In this document: positions 16,966 to 25,515 of the stretch, in pieces
How the letters are laid out: each line of letters starts with the position of its first letter
Position numbering within the stretch: position 1 is the first letter of the stretch
Assembly: GCA_020445565.1 (NCBI GenBank)
Contig: JAGRGI010000096.1
Coordinates: forward strand, 23,017 to 87,016
From: Chromatiales bacterium
GTDB lineage: Bacteria; Pseudomonadota; Gammaproteobacteria; JAGRCI01
Direction of reading: 5' to 3'
DNA: 64,000 bases
Program-made: the position numbers and the translations under genes
Notes under the pieces: model-generated
What the model was told of the DNA's origin: nothing
The model's input: the letters and a program-made list of their open reading frames with translations, nothing else
The model's database searches: none

Positions 16966-18237
16966 TCAGAAATAATAACGGAATCGCGCTTCTATTCGCG
17001 TGGCATTCTGCTTGCTGCCAAACTCGCTGTCATCCTTCCCGTCCAGCACCCCCAGCCGCAGGCGCAACTCCGTATTGGTAATACCGGTGTAGATCAACTC
17101 GCCGATGTAGGAAGCACTGTCGTCTTCCAGGTTGTAGAGCACTTGCAGGGCGCTGCTCAGATAGACTACATCAAACGGTTCCTTCCATGAGGCCCGCAGA
17201 TAGGCGTAGCGTCGGCCGATACCCTGGCCCGAGTAGCGTTCCGTCGCCAGGTCGGCGATTCGGTCCAGGTCTTGACCGTTGTCCAGGGCGCGGTCAAGCG
17301 TTGCGACGAAATCGCTGAACTGCTCGCCGGTGTAGCCCGTGCCGTTTCGATAGTATTCGGCGATCCAGGTGGTTTCGCTCTCGCTGATCCAGCGCAGGCC
17401 GAACAGATAGCTGGTGGCCGTGGCTTCGCGCCGTTGTATGCTGCCATCGTCGGCGACGACGGGATAATCCGCCTTCCCGGTGTGCGCCCACTCGGCGTGG
17501 ATTTCCAGGCTGGGGCCGAGATTGCGGGAAAGGTCGAATCCCCAGCGGGTGGGGCGGCTGCCGTCGCTGGCCCAGATCAGGTCGATGTCGGTATCTTGAT
17601 ACAGCAGGTACAGTTTCAGCGCCGGGTTGAGGTGGTCGCCGGGGCCAAAATCGTCGTTGATTCCGTCCGTGACCGGTAGCAGCAGGGCGGTGATACCGAT
17701 GGCGGTCAGGTCGCCGGGTCGGCGGGTGACCCAGTCCGCCACTGCCATGAAAAAGCCCTCGCGGGCCAGATTGGGGTCGTTCGGGTCCTTGCGGCGTTCC
17801 ACGAAGCCCACCGGGCTGAAGGCATAGCCCTTTCCCCACAGCAGGGCGCGCTTGCCGATGTCGATAATGGTAGCGTCGGCAGGGCGCAGGCGCAGATAGC
17901 CCTCCTGAGCCACGGCACGGTCGGCGTGACGGAAGTCGTCGTTCTGAATCACCTGCTCGCCGACAAAGTGCACACTGGTATCGGACCAGCTGTAACTGGC
18001 CTCTAAATGAGCCGTGAGGCCGCGGCGAAAGAGGTTGTCCGGGGCTGCTTCGCCACGGAAGTTCAGGCGGCTGAACGGGGAGCCTCTGTCGACAGCGTCG
18101 CGTTCGGCCCGCAGTTCCAGATAACCGCCGATTTCGTAGGGTGGTTTCGCCAGTTCGTCAAGGTCGAAACTGAATTCGTCCTGGGCCCCGGCGAAGCCTG
18201 CAAGCAGCAGCAGGGGCAGCGCCCTAACGAAGTTCAT
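16966..18237 (-). CDS. Predicted outer-membrane beta-barrel protein, last gene of the ABC/LolA-like operon
   Basis: 423 residues, family not named. A signal peptide (cleavage near AGA-Q19) is followed by alternating-strand sequence such as GYLELRAERD, HLEASYSWSD and RWGFDLSRNL, and it ends in RFRYYF, the aromatic C-terminus recognised by the BAM machinery. A conserved-looking segment GKRALLWGKGYAFSPVGF lies near residue 140. The ATG at 18237 overlaps the upstream gene's end by 14 bp, so the two are tightly coupled. Its operon partners suggest it receives or anchors a lipid or lipoprotein cargo; that role is inference. Confidence 0.75.
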   Translation of the reverse strand: MNFVRALPLLLLAGFAGAQDEFSFDLDELAKPPYEIGGYLELRAERDAVDRGSPFSRLNFRGEAAPDNLFRRGLTAHLEASYSWSDTSVHFVGEQVIQNDDFRHADRAVAQEGYLRLRPADATIIDIGKRALLWGKGYAFSPVGFVERRKDPNDPNLAREGFFMAVADWVTRRPGDLTAIGITALLLPVTDGINDDFGPGDHLNPALKLYLLYQDTDIDLIWASDGSRPTRWGFDLSRNLGPSLEIHAEWAHTGKADYPVVADDGSIQRREATATSYLFGLRWISESETTWIAEYYRNGTGYTGEQFSDFVATLDRALDNGQDLDRIADLATERYSGQGIGRRYAYLRASWKEPFDVVYLSSALQVLYNLEDDSASYIGELIYTGITNTELRLRLGVLDGKDDSEFGSKQNATRIEARFRYYF

Positions 18238-18961
18238 CCAGGCGCGGCAGGTAGTTGAGGGTGAATACCTCATCGTCCAGCGGGCGGGCTTTCATCTTGG
18301 CGAACAACATGACCGACTTGTATCCCTTTTGCAGGGGGCTGTCGGTGATCAGTTGCGATGGGCGGCGCAGGCCGTTACCGAAGTCTTCAACCTTGCTGTA
18401 GTGCAGGGTCTTGATGAGCAGGCCCGAAGCGGCGTAGCACTCGATAGTGACCGGCAGCAGAGAGTCCTTCTCCACCCACATCTTCAGGTGGTCATAGGCA
18501 ACATTGCGGCTCTTGGCCTTGAGGTTCAGCAAGTGTTTGCCGTCGTCCTCCGCCAGGCTATCCACGTCGTATTCGGTGCTGAATTCAAGGCGCAGCAGGT
18601 CGGAGTTGTTGAACACGCCGCCGACGACCGATTGCAGACTGGTGATGCGCAGCGGCTTGCCGACATTGGGGATGTACAGCCAAAGGTTGTCCCCAAGGCG
18701 CAGGGTGGCGCGGCCCTTTTCGCTGGCGGGGCTCAGGAACAGGGCGGCCATCTGGTCGCGTCCCTTTTTCACGGTGTAGAGGGTGAACTCCTTGCGCGAG
18801 CCATCCGGCTCGATATTAATCAGTTTGCGGTACATCTCGTAGGTTTCCGGCGCCATTCTCCGGTCCAGCTCGGCGAGGATGGCATTACCGTCCTCGGCCA
18901 GAATCGGCAACGGGGGTGCGACGAGTGTCAGCAGTGCGAAGGCGAGAAAGCGGGTTTTCAT
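18224..18961 (-). CDS. LolA-like outer-membrane lipoprotein-sorting domain protein
   Basis: 245 residues with a signal peptide ending near residue 22 (LPILAEDG). The mature part reads as the LolA/LolB-like half-barrel family often labelled outer membrane lipoprotein-sorting protein: SRKEFTLYTVKKGRDQM, GDNLWLYIPNVGKPLRI, and the C-terminal PLDDEVFTLNYLPRLDEL. Such folds carry acyl chains in a hydrophobic groove across the periplasm. It sits between an FtsX-type permease and an outer-membrane barrel in the same operon, so a cargo shuttle from inner to outer membrane is the simplest hypothesis. Confidence 0.82.
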   Translation of the reverse strand: MKTRFLAFALLTLVAPPLPILAEDGNAILAELDRRMAPETYEMYRKLINIEPDGSRKEFTLYTVKKGRDQMAALFLSPASEKGRATLRLGDNLWLYIPNVGKPLRITSLQSVVGGVFNNSDLLRLEFSTEYDVDSLAEDDGKHLLNLKAKSRNVAYDHLKMWVEKDSLLPVTIECYAASGLLIKTLHYSKVEDFGNGLRRPSQLITDSPLQKGYKSVMLFAKMKARPLDDEVFTLNYLPRLDELR

Positions 18962-18977
18962 TCGGTATATGCTCCGG

Positions 18978-20225
18978 TCAAACCTGGCGCAGGGCTTGAT
19001 TGGGGTCCATTCTGGCTGCCTTCCAGGCCGGTTGCAGAGTAGCCAGGGTGGCGACCACGATGACCAGCAGGGCGGCGGCCGACACCTCCCGCCAAGCGAT
19101 GTGCGGGTGCAACATCAGGCCGGTCTGACGGCCGAAATCGAATTGCAGACCGATCTGGTTCATTACCGCCACCGCCGCCAGACTGATGATCGCCCCCAAT
19201 GCCGCGCCGAGTACGCCCAGCAAGGCTCCTTCCGCCAGAAACAGACCCAGGATGCGGCCCGGCCGGGTACCCATGGCACCCAGGGTGCCGATCTCGCGAG
19301 TGCGCTCGAATACCGCCATGATCATGACGTTCATGATGCTCACCAGTACGATGGCCACCAGCAGGATGCGGATGAATAGGGTCATCATGTCGATCATCTT
19401 AGCGATGTTGGCGAACGGCGAGAGCGCCTCCCAGGGATGTACCTCGAACACCGGTTTGCCCATCTGGTTGGTCAAGCCGTCCAGCGCGTCATGCAGGGCC
19501 TTCAGCACGGCCTTTTGCTCTACGCCGGGGGCCAGACGCAGGGCGACCTCGCTGACCTCCGGCTGCTCCAGACGCAGCAGCTCGCGGGCGTCATCGATGT
19601 GCAGATAGCCGTCGCGGCCGCCGGGGCCGGAGATGCCCTCCAATACCCCCTGTACCACGAACTGCATTCCGTTCACCGAACCATCCCGGTTGGTGGCCAC
19701 CAATACCATGGCGTCGCCGGGCTTGACCTTCATGCCCTTGGCGATCAGTTCCGGGATCAGCACATGACCCCGTGCCACCAGGCCGTCCTTGATCCCGCCG
19801 TCGATCAGGCGACCCGCCAGCAACGGCACGGTAGCGGTCTCCCGCGCCGGGTCCACACCATTGAGCCGAATGGTGGTAGATTCGTTGTAATTGGAGAACA
19901 TGGCGCCGAGTTTCACTCGCGGAGACCAGGCTTCGATGCCGGGGATGGTCTCCATTACCGAGGTCAGCTTGTTCATCTGCCGGGGTTGCAGATTGAGTTG
20001 CAGCGGCAGGGAGTCGATGGAGGCCACATAACCTTTTCGATGGACCTGAATGTGGCCGAGCATGGAGTCGGTGATCTGCCCCACCATCAACTGCTTGAAG
20101 GAACCGGACAGGGCCACGAACAGTAGCATGGCGGCCATGCCGATGGTGATCAGCGCGGCGGTCAGCCAGGTACGGCGGCGGTAGCGCATCAGATTGCGGG
20201 CCGCCAGACGCAGGGTGTCGATCAT
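18978..20225 (-). CDS. ABC transporter permease, FtsX/LolC/MacB type
   Basis: 415 residues with the type VII ABC (MacB/LolCDE) plan. TM1 lies near residues 22-42, followed by a periplasmic MacB-type core domain of about 220 residues, then three C-terminal helices starting around ILLVAIVLVSIMNVMIMAVFERTREIG, with the mechanotransmission-like segment GTLGAMGTRPGRI. These permeases do not move substrate through the membrane but transmit ATPase strokes to a periplasmic partner or extract lipoproteins. Its ATG overlaps the ATPase stop (ATGA at 20222-20225). Confidence 0.88.
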   Translation of the reverse strand: MIDTLRLAARNLMRYRRRTWLTAALITIGMAAMLLFVALSGSFKQLMVGQITDSMLGHIQVHRKGYVASIDSLPLQLNLQPRQMNKLTSVMETIPGIEAWSPRVKLGAMFSNYNESTTIRLNGVDPARETATVPLLAGRLIDGGIKDGLVARGHVLIPELIAKGMKVKPGDAMVLVATNRDGSVNGMQFVVQGVLEGISGPGGRDGYLHIDDARELLRLEQPEVSEVALRLAPGVEQKAVLKALHDALDGLTNQMGKPVFEVHPWEALSPFANIAKMIDMMTLFIRILLVAIVLVSIMNVMIMAVFERTREIGTLGAMGTRPGRILGLFLAEGALLGVLGAALGAIISLAAVAVMNQIGLQFDFGRQTGLMLHPHIAWREVSAAALLVIVVATLATLQPAWKAARMDPNQALRQV

Positions 20226-20914
20226 GCCACACCCCCTTGATCGATCCGTAGCAGGCCATCTTCCAATACGAAAGTGGTTTCCGCCTCCGCCATGATCTTG
20301 CTGTCGTGGGTGGAGAATAGGAAGGTAGTACCGGCCTCGTCACGCATCCGCCGCATGAGTTCGATCACCTTGTAGGCGCTGGCATGGTCCAGGTTGGCCG
20401 TGGGTTCGTCGGCCAATACCAGGGGGGCATTGGTGGCCAGGGCGCGGGCCACCGCCACACGCTGTTTCTGGCCGCCGGAGAGTTGGTCGGGGCGCTTGTC
20501 CCGCTGCTCGGCCATGCCCACCGCTTCCAACAGCTCCAGCACGCGCTTGCGGCGTTCGTCGGCGCGGCGCTTGCGCACCATCAGAAGCGGGTATTCGATG
20601 TTCTCGAAGGCGCTGAGCACCGGTACCAGGTTGAAGTCCTGAAACACGAAACCAATGTGCTCGCCGCGAAAATCGGCTGCCGCACCGCGCTTCAATTCAC
20701 CCACGTTGGTGCCGGCGACGGTCAACGTGCCAGCGCTGGGACGGTCCAGCGCCCCGATCATGTTCAGCAAGGTGCTCTTACCCGAACCCGACGGTCCCAC
20801 GAAGGCGGCAAAGGCGCCGGCCTCTATGTCGAAATCCACGCCGCGCACCGCATGCACGACGACATCACCGGCCCGGTAATCCTTGACCAGGCCACGCGCT
20901 TGAACCAGCGACAT
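20222..20914 (-). CDS. ABC transporter ATPase, LolD/MacB type
   Basis: 230 residues. Walker [10 protein letters not shown] at 40-48, signature LSGGQ at 145-149, Walker B LVLADE at 165-170 followed by PTANLD, and the H-loop in FSTHD. The sequence groups with LolD/MacB/FtsE ATPases. The start at 20914 fits the family; an upstream extension lacks homology. It is the first gene of a four-gene operon (ATPase, permease, LolA-like protein, barrel) and is divergent from the rhodanese lipoprotein gene across a gap of about 217 bp that should hold both promoters. Confidence 0.92.
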   Translation of the reverse strand: MSLVQARGLVKDYRAGDVVVHAVRGVDFDIEAGAFAAFVGPSGSGKSTLLNMIGALDRPSAGTLTVAGTNVGELKRGAAADFRGEHIGFVFQDFNLVPVLSAFENIEYPLLMVRKRRADERRKRVLELLEAVGMAEQRDKRPDQLSGGQKQRVAVARALATNAPLVLADEPTANLDHASAYKVIELMRRMRDEAGTTFLFSTHDSKIMAEAETTFVLEDGLLRIDQGGVA

Positions 20915-21131
20915 GGCATGCCTCGCAACAGGTTTGATTGGACAGCCGCAAGAGTGTAGTCCTTGGCGGGATTCGCACGCCGAACAATGTGAAGGGAAAT
21001 TGATTTGGATAGAAGTGCTCGCCGCCGTACGACCAAAGTCATCATCCGTCCAAGCGGGGGAAGACCTTGGTTGAATATGAGGCTTCATGCCCCCATTTCC
21101 GTCGTTCCGCTTTTGTCTACAGGGGGTCTCT

Positions 21132-21548
21132 GTGGTCTACCGATGGTTTGCCTTGTTTCTTGGGGTGGTACTGCTCAGCGCATGCGCAGAACCGCCGCCG
21201 TACGTTAATCTGGACAGTGCGCAGGTTCGCGCGAAGATGGCTCAGGGGACTGCCGTAGTGGATGTGCGCCGGGCGGACGAATGGCGCGAGACCGGCGTTC
21301 TGCCGGACAGCGTGTTGCTGACCTTCGTCGACGGGGCGGGGCGTCTGAATCCGCGCTTCGTGGATGAGTTTACCCGTCGCTTCGACAAGAACGATCCGGT
21401 CATTCTGATCTGCCGCACCGGTAACCGTACGGATGCACTGGGGCGATTGCTTATGGAGCAACTGGGGTATACCCAGGTATACGTGGCTGAGCACGGAATC
21501 AGCCGATGGATTCGGGATGGAATGCCGACGGTTCCCGCTCGCGGGTGA
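21132..21548 (+). CDS. Rhodanese-domain lipoprotein
   Basis: 138 residues from a GTG start at 21132, chosen because AGGGGG lies 5 nt upstream and it gives a compact lipoprotein signal with lipobox LLSA-C18. The single rhodanese domain has the VVDVRRADEWRETG entry motif and an active-site loop ILICRTGNRTD with its catalytic cysteine. It should be a membrane-anchored periplasmic sulfurtransferase or persulfide carrier. The binding-protein gene starts 55 bp downstream on the same strand. An ATG at 21087 would add 15 residues before the signal. Confidence 0.78.
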   Translation: MVYRWFALFLGVVLLSACAEPPPYVNLDSAQVRAKMAQGTAVVDVRRADEWRETGVLPDSVLLTFVDGAGRLNPRFVDEFTRRFDKNDPVILICRTGNRTDALGRLLMEQLGYTQVYVAEHGISRWIRDGMPTVPARG

Positions 21549-21603
21549 ACGCCTGTCCCGGTGCCGGTCTCAAGTCTACCGTGCTGTTCGCCGATAAGGA
21601 GGC

Positions 21604-22689
21604 ATGTCGAGCCGTCCACGCAGACTTCACCGTACCGCCAGGCGAGTCAGGCCAAGACCGTCGTCGAGTGCCTGTAACTCGGCGTCTCTATGTCAGAAAC
21701 CCTGTGGCGCGGTCTTTCGCTTCGTCGGCCTGCTCGTACTTTTCCTGACGGCCTGTTCCGAACCCGAGCAGACACAACAGCCCGAAGCGCTGCGTATCGG
21801 CGTGCCCAATCAGGCCACCTCTGCTCTGGTGCATTTGGCGTTGGAGCGTGGGTATTTCGCCAAACGAGGTTTGCAGGTCGACCCCGTCTTTTTCGACAGC
21901 GGCAAACTTGCCCTTGCCGAGGGCCTGCTGGCCGGGCGGGTGGACTACGCGCTAAGCGCGGAGATTCCGTTTCTCTGGCAGCTCCGCCACGAGGACGACC
22001 TGCGGGTCCTGGCCTCGGTCTACAGCTCCGACAATGCCAATCGAATCGTCGGGCGCAGAGACCGGGGTATAGCCACCCTTTCCGATCTGCGCGGCAAGGT
22101 GATCGGCACGCAGAAGGACAGCGCGGTCCATTACTTTCTCTACTGTGTATTGCGCGCACAGGGCTATACCGAAGCCGATGTCACGACCTCGTTTCTGGCT
22201 GCCAGGGACCTGCCGTCGGCACTGGCGGAGGGACGAATCGACGCCTTTTCCGCCCGTGAACCCTATGTGTCCGAGGCGCTGGACAGGCTGGGAGATGCCG
22301 CGGTGGTGTTCTCCCTGCCGGGTGCCTATCTGCAAAGCGAGTTGTTGGTCGGCAGATTGTCCGAGTTGGCCGGGAAACCGCAGGTCGCCCGGCGTCTGCT
22401 ACAGGCATTGATCGACGCCGAGGACGATGGCCGCAAGCATGCCGACGAGATGGTCGACATCGTGGCGCGGCACCTGGGGGCCGATCCGCGTCGTATTGCG
22501 CGTGTGCTGGATGATGGTTTCAATGCCGTGCTTTTGGATCAATCCCTGCTGCCCCTGATGGAAGCCGAGCTGCAATGGATGGCGGGTTCTGTCCCAGGCA
22601 ATGGCGATGAAGTTACCGATATCCTGCGTTATATCGCTACGGAACCCCTGCAGGCGGTGAACCCGCAGCGGGTCTTGATCGTGCAATGA
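21604..22689 (+). CDS. Substrate-binding lipoprotein, NMT1/SsuA-like
   Basis: 361 residues. An unusually long basic N-terminal stretch (about 38 residues) precedes the hydrophobic segment and lipobox LTA-C. The mature part is a periplasmic binding protein of the NMT1/THI5/SsuA class: LRIGVPNQATSALVHLALERGYFAKRGLQV, then IATLSDLRGKVIGTQKDSAVHYF. These bind nitrate, sulfonates, pyrimidines or similar small molecules. No ABC permease or ATPase for it is adjacent; the stop overlaps the start of a histidine kinase gene (ATGA), implying it supplies ligand information to the kinase. The ATG has AAGGAGG only about 1 nt away, so the exact start is uncertain. Confidence 0.84.
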   Translation: MSSRPRRLHRTARRVRPRPSSSACNSASLCQKPCGAVFRFVGLLVLFLTACSEPEQTQQPEALRIGVPNQATSALVHLALERGYFAKRGLQVDPVFFDSGKLALAEGLLAGRVDYALSAEIPFLWQLRHEDDLRVLASVYSSDNANRIVGRRDRGIATLSDLRGKVIGTQKDSAVHYFLYCVLRAQGYTEADVTTSFLAARDLPSALAEGRIDAFSAREPYVSEALDRLGDAAVVFSLPGAYLQSELLVGRLSELAGKPQVARRLLQALIDAEDDGRKHADEMVDIVARHLGADPRRIARVLDDGFNAVLLDQSLLPLMEAELQWMAGSVPGNGDEVTDILRYIATEPLQAVNPQRVLIVQ

Positions 22690-24197
22690 GCCATAGCCTG
22701 CGACATCTACTGTGGTCGGGCATAGCCATTTACCTCCTGTTGTTCCTCGGGGGGCTGTTCTGGTTCGTCGAGCGGGCCGGCTCCGCCGAGTCACTGTCCA
22801 GGGTGGAAGGCGCGATGATCGATTTCGATCGCGGTGTCCTGGACTTGGCGCTACTGGCGGCCGATCTGGGTGCCACCGGCAGTCCGAGAGCCTCCAGTCA
22901 ATGGGACAGGCGCATGGAGCAATTGCGGGGGCTGCTGGACTCTATCGATCAGGATCCGCGCCTGGATGACCCCGTGGCGCGTTTGCGCGAGCAGCTGGAA
23001 CTCACCCACCGGGCGCTGCTGCGTGCGGGGCGTCAGAAATCCCAGGAGACCAATATGCTGCTCAACCTGCTGGCGCACACGCAGCGCCTCGGTGCCCTGG
23101 CTCAGGCAGTGTCGGTCCAGGTACGCGATCTCGGCGAGGCCGTCCGGTGGCAGGCGATTGCTGAACTGGGCCTATTGCTGGGCCTGTTCATCCTCGTTGC
23201 GCTGGCGAAATTCGCCATGCTCGGACGTTGGATTCGCCAACCCGTTACGGTGCTGTCCAAGGCGGCCGAGCGCATGGGGCGTGGTGAACTGAGCCAATCC
23301 GTGGAGCCCGTAGCCATTCGCGAATTTCAGGCCCTCGCCACTGCCATGGACCGGATGCGCGAACGTCTCGCCAACCTGACCGTCTCCCGGGATCGCCTGT
23401 CCGTGGAGGTCGAGCGCCGACGCGCGGCCCAGGCCGAGGCTCAGTCGGTCTTTGGCAGGCTGCAAGAAGCCCAGTTACAGATGGTTCAGATGGAGAAATT
23501 GACCGCCTTGGGCACCCTGGTTGGCGGTGTGGCGCATGAGATCAATAACCCCCTGATGGGCATTATGAATTATGTAGAGTACGCCCGTGACCGGGCACAG
23601 GAAGGGCGGGCCAGGCTGGTACTTGGGCGTGCCATGGACGAATTGCTGCGCATCGCTCGCATTGTGCGCAATATGTTGGTGTTCGCCCGCTCCGCTCCCA
23701 GCGAGCCGCAGAGTCTGCCGGTAGCCGAAGTGGTCCACGTCGTTCTGGATCTTCTGCAAACCGAACTGCGTAAGCAAGCCATCGAGGTGAACGTAAACAT
23801 CGACCCGCATTTGCCCCCTGCCCTCTGTGACGCGGACACGCTGCAGCAGGTGGTGATCAACTTGCTGATGAATGCGCGGGATGCCATGGAGAAATCCGAG
23901 TGCCGCTGTATCGATATTGCCGCTTATCCACGGCAGGATCGGCAAACCGTGGTGCTGGAAGTGAGCGATTCGGGCAGTGGCATCGAGCAAGATGTCCAAA
24001 CCCGAATTTTCGACCCCTTCTTTACGACCAAACCGGCTGGAAAGGGCACCGGCCTGGGGCTGAGTGTGTCTAAACAAATGATAGAGGCCAGTGGCGGCAA
24101 GCTGAGCCTGGTAACGCGTCCCGAGGGCGGCGCCAGGGCCACCGTTGAACTTAAGGCCGCCTTGGCCGAACCGGTTCTGCTGAGATCGAATCAATGA
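22686..24197 (+). CDS. Sensor histidine kinase with HAMP domain
   Basis: 503 residues. TM1 at about 7-28, a periplasmic helical domain of about 125 residues, TM2 at about 157-178, HAMP, a coiled-coil linker, HisKA with phosphoacceptor His284 in GGVAHEINNPL, then HATPase_c with N-box LLMNARDAMEK, G1 SDSGSGIEQD and G2 GKGTGLGLSV. It is a complete membrane kinase. It overlaps the binding-protein gene by 4 bp upstream and the receiver gene by 4 bp downstream, so the three are made together. The periplasmic domain probably contacts the binding protein; this is inferred from the gene fusion-like spacing. Confidence 0.93.
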   Translation: MSHSLRHLLWSGIAIYLLLFLGGLFWFVERAGSAESLSRVEGAMIDFDRGVLDLALLAADLGATGSPRASSQWDRRMEQLRGLLDSIDQDPRLDDPVARLREQLELTHRALLRAGRQKSQETNMLLNLLAHTQRLGALAQAVSVQVRDLGEAVRWQAIAELGLLLGLFILVALAKFAMLGRWIRQPVTVLSKAAERMGRGELSQSVEPVAIREFQALATAMDRMRERLANLTVSRDRLSVEVERRRAAQAEAQSVFGRLQEAQLQMVQMEKLTALGTLVGGVAHEINNPLMGIMNYVEYARDRAQEGRARLVLGRAMDELLRIARIVRNMLVFARSAPSEPQSLPVAEVVHVVLDLLQTELRKQAIEVNVNIDPHLPPALCDADTLQQVVINLLMNARDAMEKSECRCIDIAAYPRQDRQTVVLEVSDSGSGIEQDVQTRIFDPFFTTKPAGKGTGLGLSVSKQMIEASGGKLSLVTRPEGGARATVELKAALAEPVLLRSNQ

Positions 24198-24565
24198 GCA
24201 AGAAAATCCTGATCATCGATGACGATGCTTCCGTGCGTGACGCCTTTGAGTTGGCCCTGGGAGATGAGGGCTATCGCCTGGAAACCGCCGACAGTGGGCA
24301 GGCTGGTTTGGAAAGTGCGATGGCCGAAATTCCGGATCTGGTGTTTCTGGATTTAAAAATGCCGGGCATGGACGGCGTCGAAACCTTGCGCCGCCTGAAG
24401 GCGGAGGCGGCCGACCTCAACGTCTACATCGTCACGGCGTTTGCGCGTGAATTCATGGAGCCCTTGCAAAAAGCGCGTGATGACGGTCTGAGTTTTCAGT
24501 TGGCCGCAAAACCCTTGATGGGCGAACAGATTCGAATGATTGCCCGGGTGGTCCTGGAGGCATGA
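24194..24565 (+). CDS. Receiver-only response regulator (CheY-like)
   Basis: 123 residues, one REC domain and nothing else. Acidic pair in IIDDDAS, phosphoacceptor Asp53 in FLDLKMPG, conserved Thr in YIVTAF, and Lys in AAKPL. With no DNA-binding or enzymatic output it must act through protein contacts, and the next gene encodes a KaiB-like protein, the obvious candidate. The start overlaps the kinase gene (ATGA). Confidence 0.92.
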   Translation: MSKKILIIDDDASVRDAFELALGDEGYRLETADSGQAGLESAMAEIPDLVFLDLKMPGMDGVETLRRLKAEAADLNVYIVTAFAREFMEPLQKARDDGLSFQLAAKPLMGEQIRMIARVVLEA

Positions 24566-24619
24566 GCGCCGGGCGATGTGAATGCGGCGCCACCCGCTAG
24601 AGCTGTTGGGATCCGAACC

Positions 24620-24922
24620 ATGGAAACGAAGCAACTTGAACTGACCTTGTACCTGGCGCACCAGACAGCCGAAACCGACCGTCTGGTGGACGAATTGAAG
24701 CTTAACCTGGAGGCCAAACTGCCGGGGCAATGGCGCTTGGAGGTCGTTGACGTGGTGGCCATGCCTGAGCTGGCTTTGGCCCATGATGTGTTCGCCACGC
24801 CCACCCTGGTGCGCACGGCGCCGGAACCGGTGGTAAAGGTGTTGGGCAGTCTGGCCAAGATCAAGGAGGCGTCGATTACCATTACGATCGACCCGCAGCA
24901 CCCTCTGACGAGCATCGGTTAA
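24620..24922 (+). CDS. KaiB-like thioredoxin-fold protein
   Basis: 100 residues. It opens LELTLYLAHQTAETDRLVDE and continues LEVVDVVAMPELALAHDVFA then TPTLVRTAPEPVVKVLGSL, matching the KaiB pattern (strand, VDV, P.LA, ATPTL, P.P..K..G.L). KaiB switches fold and binds KaiC in cyanobacterial clocks, and KaiB-like domains form the sensor of SasA kinases. No kaiC or kaiA is in the window. The start at 24620 matches where the domain begins; a GTG at 24578 is possible. It follows the receiver gene by 54 bp and is likely the last gene of that operon. Confidence 0.82.
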   Translation: METKQLELTLYLAHQTAETDRLVDELKLNLEAKLPGQWRLEVVDVVAMPELALAHDVFATPTLVRTAPEPVVKVLGSLAKIKEASITITIDPQHPLTSIG

Positions 24923-25050
24923 CCGGTTTTGCGCCTCTCCGGCCGAATGTTATCGACCTCGACAGGATTGCTGCTCGATGCCGCAATTCCCCTCTCACGG
25001 CCCCGGTGTTGTGCGTATACTACGTCTTCATCGCATTCTGGAGGGGCCAC

Positions 25051-25515
25051 ATGCTGCGCATCATCCTGTTTACTCTGTCACTGGCGTTCGCATGCCTGGT
25101 CTGGGCCGGCTCGCCCCATGTCTATGAAAAGACGGTGTCCGCCCCCTTGGAGGCGGTTTATCCCAAGCTCCACGATGCCCTGGAGGCCCGCAAGTTCTGG
25201 GTGATTTTCGAACCCAACATCGGCCGCAATATCGCTGGAATGGCCGAGCGCTGGGGGGAGGACTACAACCGCCAGAACCTCACCGGCATCCGCGCAATGG
25301 CGGTATGCAACCCCTGGTATACCAATCAGATCGCCAATAAGGACCCGTCCATGCTGGCCCTCTGCCCCTTGCATGTCAGCCTCTACGAGAAAGACGGCAA
25401 GACGACCCTGTTGCTGTTGCTCCCGGCTGCCATTGCCGGGGACAGTCCGGCGGCAGCGGTGCTTGAGGAGGTGCAACAGATCCTCGTCGAGGCCATCGAC
25501 GCGGCGGCGCAGTAA
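25051..25515 (+). CDS. DUF302-domain exported protein
   Basis: 154 residues from an ATG at 25051 with GGAGGGG upstream. A signal peptide (residues 1-19, LVWAGS) is followed by a DUF302-type domain: KTVSAPLEAVYPKLHDALEA, FWVIFEPNIG, AVCNPWYTNQIANKDP. The family is common in sulfur-oxidising and metal-resistant bacteria, usually near redox proteins, but has no proven function. Its stop overlaps the start of the thioredoxin-like gene (TAATG). Confidence 0.8.
   Translation: MLRIILFTLSLAFACLVWAGSPHVYEKTVSAPLEAVYPKLHDALEARKFWVIFEPNIGRNIAGMAERWGEDYNRQNLTGIRAMAVCNPWYTNQIANKDPSMLALCPLHVSLYEKDGKTTLLLLLPAAIAGDSPAAAVLEEVQQILVEAIDAAAQ

Noticed and set aside
24194..24922. kaiBC clock operon
   Set aside because: A KaiB-like gene is present but no kaiC ATPase or kaiA is seen in the window, so a clock operon cannot be claimed.
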